The notes below the pieces were generated by a model. That model searched no databases, was not told where the DNA came from, and worked only from the letters and a program-made list of their open reading frames with translations. From Aspidiotus rigidus (taxonomy: Eukaryota > Arthropoda > Insecta > Hemiptera > Diaspididae): a stretch of DNA of 64,000 bases. The position numbers and the translations under genes were made by a program. Location: positions 8,494,001 through 8,558,000 of the forward strand of contig JAVHKY010000029.1 of the NCBI GenBank assembly GCA_035079385.1, written 5' to 3'. Shown piece after piece: positions 1-10,194 of this stretch; the first letter of the stretch is position 1, and the number at the start of each line of letters is the position of its first letter.

Positions 1-162
1 TACCAATCAATACGATCTTTCTTCAAGAAAATAATGATTATCGACTTTTTGAAAGCCCCGCTGAAAAGTTACTTCACTTTTTTTTTTTTTTTTTCTTCAT
101 CTGGACAGTATATTTAAGATAATTTTTTGTAGTACATAATTAAATTCCTTAATTGTTTGTAG

Positions 163-794
163 AATTTAGATGATGGCGTTACCGGTTCATTCAAGAGAAG
201 AAATACAAATATTCAAGAAGAAAATTATATAACTGATACGATTAAATTATGGTCACTGTTGACGTTTTCATTAAGCTCAGCGAAAATTCTACCTTTCAAC
301 TTTTCAATGTACTCTTCAATGGTAGAGAATTACCGCGAAAAAATATCGTTCCTCAATGAAACTGATGGGTATAAGTTTGTGGAAGATAATTACGGTATGT
401 ACCTATTTTACAATAGTAGATAGCTTAGGAATTATTAGTACGATAATATTTTCTTTACTACATATTATTAATTCGATGTCGTCGCTTTGAATATAGTGGA
501 ACTCACTCGATCTCTAGAAAATTTCACTTTTACACTACCAATGTTCCATGAAACGATACGAAACTCTACCAATAAAAGGTACGTAGGTGAAGAAAGATTT
601 TTTTTTTTAAAGAAGACTCCAACTCGATAATAAATTGTATGTATGTTGACTTTTCCAACTGAACAACCGCAATAACGATACTATACAAACTCTCTTACTT
701 TATTCTTTTCAGTTCATTGGTGAAAAGAATCATAAATGACAAACTAATGTTGATACAGAAATTGTTCACTTGCGTCCTAGATACGTACGAGTGA
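163..794 (+). CDS. Partial unrecognised gene, three exons, probably secreted
   Basis: I do not recognise this protein. Three exons join in frame: 163-394 (acceptor TTTGTAG, donor G/GTATGT), 497-578 (acceptor ATATAG, donor AG/GTACGT) and 713-790/794 (acceptor TTTTCAG). All junction phases agree and no stop interrupts about 130 residues. The last exon either stops at TGA 792-794 or continues through the donor GTGAGT at 791. The 5' exons lie outside the window. Visible features are four N-glycosylation sequons (NFS, NET, NFT, NST), a mostly hydrophilic composition and only one cysteine, which fits an extracellular or lumenal chain. No catalytic motif is seen. A transcript would decide the 3' end. 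The splice sites and phase agreement make it likely real; function unknown. Confidence 0.55.
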
Positions 795-879
795 GTAAAA
801 AATTATTTATTGTAATTCGATTGATTCGTATTTCGATTATAGTAAAACTAGCCTTTAAGATGACTGTACCTATTGTGAT

Positions 880-1045
880 GTAATACTGTATATCAAGCTA
901 ATAGCCCAAAGCGTAGCTAAAAAGCTTGTAAAAAAAAAAAAAAAAACTTAGTTACCCCTGAAGAAGGATTACGTTTGATCCGAAACGTCGGGTACGTATA
1001 ATGTGTAATAAAATTTATTTGACGGCAGTGCCGAATAATAATTTC
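880..1045 (+). repeat. Possible Penelope-like element end with hammerhead-like core
   Basis: After a poly-A run (931-946) comes CCTGAAGAAGGAT, a short spacer, then ATCCGAAACGTC, followed by AATAAA. The order CUGAnGA, helix (GGAT/ATCC), GAAAC, GUC resembles the degenerate hammerhead motif found in terminal repeats of Penelope-like retroelements. The resemblance is from general knowledge and the flanks were not matched to a known element. The rest of 795-1565 is AT-rich with no gene seen. Confidence 0.35.
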
Positions 1046-1565
1046 TCTTTCTTTTTATTGTTTAAAACCGTCAAAAATTAAAAACTCCATACAATTGGAA
1101 AAAAAAAAAAAAAATTTCTAATTGTATACAAAGTTCTTATGAAATAAGTATCTAAATTGCAACTAAAAAATGAGTTAATGCGATGTAGACATTCCAGATG
1201 ACGAGAAAGAAGGTGAGAAAAAAAAATGGGAAGCTTTGGAGGAATTCCTTCAACAATATTATATTATATATTTTTTGTCATTATTTGAACAATCCTTGGC
1301 AATGATCTAATGATACCTATATGAATACTAGTAGGCTCAATTTCAATAGAAATACGTGATACTTATATACCTACAAATTTTAAAATACATATTTTCTTTT
1401 TTCTTGTCTATTTTCAATATAGATACTTACCTAAAGATAATATCACATCTTCAAAATTGCCCATCAAAAACTATTTTGAAGAATTTTAAAATTAGGTATC
1501 GAAACTAGCTTTTCGCAATTGATTTGACTGCGGATTTGAATTAATGTTTTCAGAATTGTGCTCAC

Positions 1566-1698
1566 CTATTTGAATGGAACAAGAAATACTGAAACGAGTT
1601 TCACCGAGGACAAATTGAATAAAGGCATAATTTGCGCCACCGAAATCAGTTTCCTCATCCAGAGTTCCTACGATTGAAGTTTGCTCCACTACTGCACG
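1566..1698 (-). CDS. Candidate single coding exon, function unknown
   Basis: On the minus strand an acceptor TTTTCTAG precedes 44 open codons that end at a strong donor (ATAG/GTGAGC). The translation contains a run with ETDFGGANYAFIQF, which reads like structured protein and not AT-rich noise. I could not find the neighbouring exons: the next plausible downstream exon gives a stop in the required frame. It may be an exon of a gene whose other exons I missed, or a relic. Confidence 0.25.
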
Positions 1699-2958
1699 CT
1701 AGAAAATTTTTCAAAAGATACGTTAGCGTGACACACTTCTATGGGGAAGAATTGCTTCCGGTCAGTTGTGTTCATTGAAAGAAACTTGAAAGTGAATTCA
1801 GAATAAACTACAATAAATGAGAAATACGAAATAAAATGACAGCGTTTGAAATACGGTTCTTATTTGTATTTAGCCTAAACTATATGGCTGTGGACTCCAA
1901 ATTATAAAAAATATTATGTTTAAAAACTTATCTTTTTTTTATAAAATATTTTAAGCGATCGGTTATTATTTTTAATATGTTCTAAATGTTATCGATATCT
2001 CGAAACAACAATAATTTCATACTTGATGTATTTTTTTAAAAATCATTTTTCTATCCGTACCTACTCGCAGAAATTTGCGATAGTACGATCTCAAAACCAT
2101 CTGCAATAAAAATTGTCATTTACTTGAAATTAAGAAAAACACAAGGGCCTTTCACTGAGATGAATAATGAATTACATATTTTTATTCATTGTTGATATAG
2201 TCATAGGATGAGTTATTGGAAATTAAGCGAATTTTTCCTACTTGAGTTGGGAGTAATAAGGCGCATCTTAATTATTTGGTAACGAAGAATTAACAATGAT
2301 CTTAATCACCTTCGTATATATTTTCGATTAGAGCAGAGAACAAGTAGAATATTTGAAACTACCACTGCTGAATACATCCACATATAGGCCTATCTAGGTA
2401 TTTTCCTTTCTAGGCCTATCGAATTTTCGACTGAAATTATTAGGTAATTATCTACTTATTATTTATTAATGAATTTTTTCAATCAAGAACATTCATTCAA
2501 TTTCTATACATTATTCTGTGAATTATTATCTACCAGCTACCAATGAATTAAAATTAAAACTGAAATGCATTCTAGAAGGTCAATATAATGGTCAAAAATT
2601 CTGTTTATTGAGAAAGTTAATTGATCGTATCATAGATCATGGGAAGGAGATTCCACTTATTCATCAAGAATTGGAGTAAAAATCAAAACACTGCGACCAA
2701 GCATCAAAAATAATATCAATACTGATTTTTGATGGCTTTATCGCAATACGCGAGTAGTTCTCGAATCATATTTCGAGAATCAATTAATAAAATTTTAAGA
2801 GAGCTATAAAAATATTGATCGTCTAAAATGTGGTGCAAGCCATTAGTCACTCGAGATTTGCTACAGTCACTGTAGATATTAATTATACTTACTTCATGAT
2901 AAATAAGTTTAGTTTATTCAGTTACGCCATATGTTACCTGTTGTGCGTTAATTGATCG
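1699..2958. other. Intergenic, no gene seen
   Basis: AT-rich DNA with two TAGGCCTAT palindromes (about 2395 and 2412). No coding exon, RNA gene or clear repeat was recognised. Confidence 0.6.
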
Positions 2959-3045
2959 CAATTGAAGCGCTGCGTGGAAAAGGGGCCTCCGTTCCATAAG
3001 AAATACATTAGACGGAGGCCCCTTTTCCACGCAGCGCTTCAATTG
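2959..3045. repeat. Perfect 34-bp inverted repeat (hairpin element)
   Basis: 2959-2992 and 3012-3045 are exact reverse complements (34 bp), separated by 19 bases. The arms begin CAATTGAAGCGCTGCG and are GC-rich compared with the surroundings. It resembles a very small miniature inverted-repeat element. No clear target duplication was seen. Lack of mismatches suggests recent origin or gene conversion between the arms. Confidence 0.85.
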
Positions 3046-3348
3046 TTATTACAAACGATTTTTATATTGACTTATGTCGAAGAGTTATTTTACAACCCGC
3101 CAACCTGATTATCCAGCGATATGCAATGACGTACGTTTGACAAAGCAAGAAAGAATTCCCGATTTGATTGAAATTCCTCCAATACTGGCATCAAATTATT
3201 GTTTGATCGTAATATTATTATCTTAATTTCCAAAATTAATTTCCGACAAACATTAGTAATTTGTAGCTCATTCGTTCATATTTATAAGAGGAATAAAATT
3301 CCACCATCATTTTCATCACAATATTTTGGAATTTGATTTTGAAAAAGG
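3046..3348. other. Intergenic, nothing recognised
   Basis: Short AT-rich spacer between the hairpin element and the hAT-like MITE. No feature supported. Confidence 0.6.
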
Positions 3349-3454
3349 CAGGCGCGGATCCACGGGGGGGGGGGGAATGGGGGAAATTTCCCCCCCCCCA
3401 AAAATCCCCCAAAAAACCAAAAAAACAACAAAAAATCTGTAGTATCGAAGAAAA

Positions 3455-3492
<38 letters not shown>

Positions 3493-3546
3493 AAACTTTT
3501 TTTGGATTGTTTCCCCTCCCAAAGTGATCGTCTGGATCCGCGCCTG
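3349..3546. mobile_element. Small hAT-like MITE, 198 bp
   Basis: The ends are 14-bp inverted repeats, CAGGCGCGGATCCA at 3349 and its complement ending at 3546. CAGG-type ends are typical of hAT elements. A 6-bp repeat AAAAGG borders both sides (3343-3348 and 3547-3552); hAT duplications are normally 8 bp, so this is imperfect. The interior is mostly homopolymer (G, C and A runs) and carries no gene. Confidence 0.65.
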
Positions 3547-3854
3547 AAAAGGAGGAATATCTTGATGGAAGTTCTCCACAATCGTGATATCCTCAAATGA
3601 ATACACACTTTTTTAATTCATTAATTATATCTAATTATTTCGATGATAATAATTAGAAAATCTCATTGTACGCACAAACAAGAATGATTTCAGAATGCAA
3701 TAATAGGTACCTAGGAATAAATGTATTCATCATCCTTCCTTTCGCGACAAACTTCACGATCATGGAAGAGAAAAATGAATATAAGTAATATACAGATCTA
3801 ATAGATAAGAAGTAGAAGACGAGAAGGAAGAAAAAAAAAAAAAAAAAAAAGTAC
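3547..3854. other. Intergenic, nothing recognised
   Basis: AT-rich spacer ending in the A20 run at 3831-3850 that forms the Pol III terminator of the adjacent minus-strand tRNA gene. Confidence 0.6.
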
Positions 3855-3926
3855 AGGTCCCACCGAGATTTGAACTCGGATCGCTGGATTCAGAGTCCAG
3901 AGTGCTAACCATTACACCATGGGACC
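3855..3926 (-). tRNA. tRNA-Gln (anticodon CTG)
   Basis: A full cloverleaf folds on the minus strand: acceptor stem GGTCCCA/TGGGACC with discriminator T, anticodon stem CTGGA/TCCAG, loop CTCTGAA giving anticodon CTG, and T-arm CGAGTTCAAATCTCG. It has 72 bases, no intron and no encoded CCA, as in eukaryotes. The internal A and B boxes are intact. A long T run follows on the minus strand (complement of 3831-3850) and serves as the Pol III terminator. It reads CAG codons. Confidence 0.95.
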
Positions 3927-4844
3927 GTATGCGCAAAGCGCTCGCACACACACCATACAGGACCACGAATGTTTTATAATGCGCTATACAACAATTTACA
4001 AATTTTCAATTATTTTTGACAATTATTCATGTTCTGTTGGAAAAAAAAAAAAAAAAAATCTTCAGTACCTAATAAAATACTATGCCAATGTAGGACGCTT
4101 CACCTATATCATATTGCATACTTGTTTGCCTAATTCTTATTATTACGCCTTTCTTTATTAATCTTACGACACCTAGCGGAATTCAATACGCAGTAACAGC
4201 ATATTATATTTCATCGATTCCCCTACGACAAGACCATAAATATAAAGCGTGTGGCCGAATAAGATTAGGTTGAGAATCTAGTGACCAGTCCGCAATTTTA
4301 GTTACAGTAGCACATAGGCCTACAATGCCGTGGTAAGGGTCTGTTTTCATTACACTCGTTGGAAAGGAAATTTTCTGTAGAATAAATCATCGTAGGTATC
4401 TGCATTTTTACGCTAAAAGCATTATTCCCGGAGCCATAAAATATTAATGCATGCAGAGAATTAAACCTGTCTTTCTGAACAAACGCCTTCATTTCGTACG
4501 TGAGGAACGGTAATCGTCAATCGCGCCTTTTTGGTCGAAAAAATGCGTTCCATTACTCATTGGGTCATTGATAGGCCTAACTCAGGAAATTCATATTTTT
4601 AATGCATAATCAAAGGGGAACCACATTCATAATATTCTACACGAAATTCTCGTTCTAGTTAATGTAACTTCAACTGTTACAAGCAATAAACAATACGTTT
4701 GGACATCTATAGATACATGAAGAAAGTACCTATAAGAACAAGTTGTGTGAGTATCACCATTTGACCAAAAGATCACACACTCACACATTTTAGTCATAAG
4801 TTTCCTCATTATTTTTTTAGAATCTTCCGGAAAAAGAAAGAAAA
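3927..4844. other. Intergenic, no gene seen
   Basis: AT-rich DNA with TAGGCCTA palindromes near 4315 and 4572. Short ORFs here show no coding character. Confidence 0.6.
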
Positions 4845-5170
4845 CGGTTAGCTAGCCATTAGCTGTTAGCCGTCAGCTGTGTGATTTTTGCAAAACTAGC
4901 TGAGAGAAAGCTGAAAGTTTTAATCAAAAAGCCGGAGAATTTTGACTCTAAAAAGCTGAAAGTTGGAAACATTTTTTTCATAGGAAGTAAAAAGCCAAAA
5001 GTTCTATTTATTTAGCTCTTTCTTTTAGCTTTTTCTTTCACTCTTTGTCTTCTGCTTTTTTCTTACATTCTGTTTTCAACTTCTTTTATTTTCTGGGTGT
5101 CTGTTGACAGAGGTTGAAAGCTAAAAGTTTTAAACCGGAAGCCGGAGAATTTTGCCGGGAAAAATCCGAA
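4845..5170. repeat. Degenerate AGC/TTAGCC-rich repeat block
   Basis: Many variants of TTAGCC, GTTAGC and AAAGCTGAAAGTTTT follow each other. A longer direct repeat, with AGCCGGAGAATTTTG as its core, occurs near 4930 and near 5140. A similar block lies at 13345-13765. Probably an old satellite-like repeat; no coding potential. Confidence 0.5.
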
Positions 5171-5954
5171 AGTCAAAACCACAGTACATTATAGAGGTAT
5201 TGACACGAACGTATATTAGCCGTGTTTGTTATACTGTCGCCTGAGTTGTGTCAGTTGATATAATCTACGCTAGGAGCGTTGCAAGGTATTACTAAGCATG
5301 AAAACTACATGAATACTAGGTAATGTAAATTCATAAATTTTTAAAAATTTGTAGAGGAATCAGGTATTAACCTAAAAATCTGAAACCGGGTACCTACGAA
5401 TAGACAACTCACCATGCTCTACTTATTTAAAAAAAAAAATTATTTTCTTAGGTGAATTTCTTCACCTTTTACAACCCTCAAAAATTTCGTCAATATTAGG
5501 GTACCTCCGGTAAGGTTGCGACACAGGTGGGGATCGTGGTCAAATAACTCCAAAGTCAAAAAATATTTTTTGTTGAGATGGCAAAAAGCCAAAAAATTAT
5601 CAGGTTAAAATATTGAAAGATTAATCTTCAACGGCTAAAGTTTCATTTTCAGCTTTCAACCTCAGGTTTTTGATTTTCTTGGTTTTTTGTTTTTGTTGGA
5701 GTTTTGTTATTTGGCAAATTTTTTGTTTGTTACTGTTTTGATTGTCAAAGAAGGATTTGCTTGAAAAAACATGTTTTTCTCGATAAAAACATGTTTTCCT
5801 TAATAGAAACATATTTTTTCATTCAATTGTTTATTTGTTGTTTTTGTTCTGTTACCTATCTTCAAATGCTAAAGTTTGTTTTTATATTGTTCATAGCCAG
5901 CTGTTAGCCTTCTAACGGCTAGCAAAAAAGACTATTTTCCTCCTATAGTCCTAT
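5171..5954. other. Intergenic with a short AT minisatellite
   Basis: Contains three near-copies of an AAAAACATGTTTTT unit of about 21 bp at 5765-5822 and a GCTGTTAGCC tract near 5898. No gene seen. Confidence 0.55.
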
Positions 5955-6700
5955 TGAGGTTTAAACCTACACTAGAGAGCGCTACTGAAAGGGTGAATCA
6001 GAGAATTCATGTACATTAATTAGGCCTATACATTGAATTTCAATCAACTGTTATTTATTTTTTTTTTTCCTATATATCATCTCATCTATTGCCACAATTT
6101 TTTTGTATTTAAGGGTATGCTCTACCTAGTCACTCACACACAGAAAATACACGTGTATTACACAAAATGGTGTGTTGCGGGTAGTGATTTTTGCCCACAT
6201 ATAACATATCGAATAATGTACAAAATGATTCGGAACGAGGTGTAATTTATTCTTGAAGTTGAGGAAAATACGGCTAATTAGTTGACAGATCGCGAAATAT
6301 TCTGAATGATCTTCAGGAAACGTTTAAACTTACGCCTGAAGGGGCCACCTTCGAATCGTTGAATTCCAATTAATGAACAAAATTAGTTCGTGTGAACCAA
6401 TTAGCCGTATTTTCCTAAGTTTTGTCTACGTAAATACGTAGTTTCAAGATATTTCATGCTTTATGTGTATTTAATCAATTATCTCGGGGAAAAAATCGCA
6501 ACATGTGATACATATTTTGTGTGTGTCTACGTGTGAGTGACTAGGTAGAGCATACCCTTAATGTTGATGATACAGACTACAAAATGTATGCTTGTAAGTA
6601 TTTGCTTTAAAAAACGATATCCTATTAATTTGGTGCGTGAAATTTCTTCATTAAAAAACACTGATTGAAAGGGTGAATATCATCAGGGCTACCAACTCCC
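5955..6700 (-). repeat. Dispersed repeat (copy 1), split by a TTAA-target MITE
   Basis: The segments 5955-6108 and 6562-6700 are, together and reverse-complemented, similar along their whole length to 42928-43216 inside claspin intron 4. Both copies contain the landmarks GATATTCACCCTTTC, ATAGGATATCG, TGTAGTCTGTATCATC and GATTCACCCTTTCAGTAGC. Both copies end near GTTTAAAC, suggesting short imperfect inverted ends. The insertion that splits this copy is listed separately. Confidence 0.75.
6109..6561. mobile_element. TTAA-target (piggyBac-type) MITE
   Basis: Flanked by TTAA on both sides (6109-6112 and 6558-6561). Its ends are a 27-bp perfect inverted repeat beginning GGGTATGCTCTACC. The related uninterrupted repeat in claspin intron 4 has a single TTAA (43080-43083) at the matching point, so the insertion point and duplication are shown directly. 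A second, internal inverted pair around GGAAAATACGGCTAATT lies at about 6260 and 6400. No ORF of transposase size. piggyBac ends more often begin CCC after TTAA, so the family assignment rests mainly on the target site. Confidence 0.8.
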
Positions 6701-7120
6701 CAACACCAAGTTTAAATCCCAATTCTAGGTTTCTAATTTCTAATAGTATTGAGAAAAGCCACTGTTCACGTGAAAATTGTTAACAACACACTTTTAACCC
6801 CGTGAACGGCGACCGTGGTTACCCGGCATTATGTGAAACGAGCCTTAAACTTTTCATCAGTTTTTTTGTCGTTTTATTGGCTTCTTTTACTAAAACAATT
6901 AAAAAATATCAAAAAATATCGAGAGAAATTCAAAAAAAGAAAAGTCAGCAAAAAAGAAGTTCATATTATATTCATTGACTACTGGCTGCTTTCAGCTGTC
7001 TCTTGATTTCATTGGCTAAAACCAAATCAAGGAATGGCTTCAAGCGCTTTTATAAGCAACTAATAAAGTAGATTTGTACAATTGAAAAACCCTTTTTCAA
7101 GCGCTTTTTTGACTATATTA
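6701..7120. other. Intergenic, no gene seen
   Basis: AT-rich spacer between two miniature elements. A 63-codon ORF here shows only lysine-rich low-complexity sequence. Confidence 0.55.
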
Positions 7121-7295
7121 TAGTCTGTTCACGTTAAGAAAGGGTTTTTCTGAGAAGGTAAATTTCATTATTTCAACGTTTGAGACATTGTGATGAATTT
7201 TTTTTTCTTTGAAGAAGAAAGAAAATTTATCAGAATGTTTTAAGCATGTAAAATAATGAAATTTACCTTCTCATAAAAAAACGTGAACAGACTTA
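7121..7295. mobile_element. TA-target type foldback MITE
   Basis: Outer arms TAGTCTGTTCACGT (7121) and ACGTGAACAGACT (ending about 7293) pair, and the pairing continues through GAGAAGGTAAATTTCATTATTT on both sides. About 55 bp per arm with mismatches. TA lies at both borders, as in Tc1/mariner-type miniature elements. The end sequence resembles that of the element at 15984. Confidence 0.65.
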
Positions 7296-8302
7296 GCAAA
7301 AAGCACCCCTATCAATTTTGCTCGCAAAATCATCGTGAATGCAAAATAAAGATAATATTAATAACAATCGCCTAATAACTTGCCCCAATTAGGTCAAATA
7401 AAAACAGAACATCCAATTTTTGTAATTTGCCATTGAAATTCCCGGGCGCCATATTGTTCCCACAAAATTCTTGTTTAGTTTTCAATTTTGTAGGAAATTC
7501 CATGTATATATCTCATGTGTCGAGTGTTGCGTTTTTCAAATTATTTCTAAAAGTATGGCTTTAAATAAAAAACTGAAGAGAATTGTGACAACATGACTGC
7601 CAACAAACAACAGCAATACTTGTTCAAAATACTAAATTAGTGTAACGTCATTCATGTTTTTCAGCCATAGCTTGCAGGCAATTTACTAAGTATTGTGTGG
7701 TCTTTTTTGACCACCCAGTTTAAAAATTTTGGCCACAAAATTCTGTTCGTAAAATTAGAAGCAATACGAGTAAAAATAAACCATTTGTGGTATTATGGTC
7801 ATAAAGCATATAGGCATTGCTGGTCTACGTCATACGTAGTTAAATTTCCTTAAAAAACGGCCTGTCCGCTTGTCAACCCTACTTATAAAAGTTCTAATTA
7901 TTGCTTGTTTATTTATCTTTATTCCATTCAAATCTTCTATTTGAATCAATTGATAGAGGTAGCATATTATAATCACGGAAATTTGTCAGTATAGTGGTTA
8001 TATAGCATCTAAAATAGATGAACCATCTCCATCCGTCTACTCTTCAATAATCGTCATCCCTCTAAATCTCACCCCATCAATGATATCATATTTGACACGA
8101 GCTTATAAATTTCCTTGATATCACCCTATGATTTTTGTTGATAAGACTCATCCAATAAAGATTTAGGCCAAAACACCTTTGATAAGCCCTCTTCAAGCTT
8201 CTCATTTTCACAAGTCCTAGATCAGGTCAAGTTTATTGATAACGTCATGTTTAATGACGTCATATTATCTTGTTTGTAATTCTTCCAGGGCACTGCGACT
8301 GA
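7296..8302. other. Intergenic, no gene seen
   Basis: AT-rich; no exon, RNA gene or strong repeat recognised. Confidence 0.55.
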
Positions 8303-8842
8303 AGGCCAGTTTTATACCAATCATAAGTTAGCCGCTAATCTTGGGTTAAAGTTACCGCGCCAACCACCCAAAATAGATGATAATCAGCTGATGTCATTCT
8401 TGGGAGGAAATCGCAAATGCCCTACAAAATCCAGACCAAAGAGATCAGTGATTTCAGTCGAGTTAATTTTTACAAACAGTTTCTTGTAAGAGGATTCTGA
8501 ACAACGTTTGGTGACAAACATGTATATATTTTCATAAGAATAAAAAATTGTTAATCATAAAAATAGAGACTTCAACCTTTCTTTTGAGCTATAATTCATT
8601 CTCAAGATATTCAATGATACATATTCAACAACAAAAGTCTTCCGGAATTTCTCTCACGGGAAATCACATGTAAAAATCAGTCCGGCTGAAATCACTGATA
8701 TCTGCGGTCTGCATTTCATAGGGCATTCGCGATTTCCTTCCATGAATGACGTCACGCTGGTTATCATCTATTGGGCGGCCAGGGTCAGGAGAGGTTTAGT
8801 TAACCCGAGATTGGCAATGAACTGGCGTTGGTAAAACTAGCC
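8303..8842. mobile_element. Foldback element, about 540 bp
   Basis: The left 160 bp and right 160 bp are degenerate inverted repeats. Paired landmarks are GCCAGTTTTA/TAAAACTAGC, AATAGATGATAA/TTATCATCTATT, GGAAATCGC/GCGATTTCC, AATGCCCTA/TAGGGCATT and ATCAGTGATTTCAG/CTGAAATCACTGAT. The middle is AT-rich without an ORF. No clear target duplication. Confidence 0.65.
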
Positions 8843-10133
8843 CCAAATTTTGGCCTAACCTTGAAAAATATAGATTTAGCCGTGGGTGAGGACTTTTCTC
8901 TCTCACAAAAAAAAAAATAAAAAAATAAGATACAGACAACTTTTGACTTCAGCTGTTGACTTTTGACTGGCTGCAATGAGTTGAATTTTTCTGATTTCCT
9001 CTCTACAGAGACTGATCAAGATTCAATCCTCTGTATGGACTTGACTTGAAATTTTTAGTATCGAGATTTGAATTTTTCATAGTCCTACTTCTTGAACATA
9101 GCTCGAAGATCAAAATTTGTCTAAAATATATAGATCAAAAATCAAAATTTATCCAACGCCACTCTTCAAATATCTAAATTTGTGTAGGCTAGAGAATGAA
9201 AAAGTTCTCTCTGGCCAAACGCGGAAATTTCTGAGAATGTACCCCCAACAAAAGGAATTATACGGGTTCTTTGTCAAAATAATATTTTTGTTCCAAGTTT
9301 TATTTCCGTCATGTCACAGAAAACATCCAAGATTTCTCATTTTGAGATATTCCTGGAACCCTAAAGTTCTTGAATTTTCTACTTTCAAGGGGATTTGTTG
9401 GAAACTATTAGAACACATACCGCGTGAACAATAATCAAATGAGAAACTTACTTCCAGGAGAATGACTAAATTGCAATAATCCTAGTTTTACGTTCGCGTC
9501 GGTATTTTTTAATAATTAATATTTCTGGTGTCATTTTCTACTCTTACAGGAGTCGCTAGAGCCTCCCAATTTTGTACTGTACCCCCCCCCCCCCCCCCCA
9601 ACAACAAAAAAAATGTATAGTACACCGAGATAACGGACTTGACGTAGAATCATGTACTTTGAAGCGTTTCGATATGTTCATTTTCATTCGTAAATAACTT
9701 ACGTAATAATAAGTAATTCTTCATCCGGATCTAATGCCTCATTTTGTGTAAAATTCAATGAAAAAATTGTAGAGAACAATGAACTAGAGACAGTACCTTT
9801 AATTGAATGGAAAATTTCTGCGAGCAACTCTTCCGAGCACGTGACGAAATTTCAAAATTTTCAGATTTTTAATCAAGTTCAGCAGTCGGAACGCTCATTC
9901 CACGTTTTGAAATACCATCAATACTTGACTTCAATATCAAAAAGCTGTCAAAGTACTTATAATATTAGATAAGGTTAAATTATAAGTGGCGGTGATTCGA
10001 GAAATATTGTGCACTATTACTTCATTGCGAATGATGAGGTACTGCTTATAAGTTGAGTACCTACCAGTTCACTGCATGTAGGTTGAGCCATACGTGAGTA
10101 GGTATTTACTGATAGGTAATTTCCCTAATGCAA
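8843..10133. other. Intergenic upstream of the sugar transporter
   Basis: Includes a poly-C run near 9583-9599. A 105-codon ORF at 9117-9434 has no recognisable motif and I do not call it. Confidence 0.55.
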
Positions 10134-10140
10134 TATAAAT
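10134..10140 (+). promoter_or_regulatory. TATA-like box of the transporter gene
   Basis: TATAAAT lies 61 bp before the proposed start codon at 10195, a distance that fits a short leader. Not confirmed by other promoter elements. Confidence 0.35.
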
Positions 10141-10194
10141 GAATCACGATGGAAATGATTCTATCATTTTCAATTTTCACTGTTTTAAAACAAG

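Noticed and set aside
1180..1213. Possible fourth exon of the first gene (ATGTAG acceptor, GGTGAG donor)
   Set aside because: Joined to the donor at 791 it gives a stop within four codons, so it cannot extend the chain.
9117..9434. 105-codon ORF
   Set aside because: Non-ATG start and no protein-like pattern.
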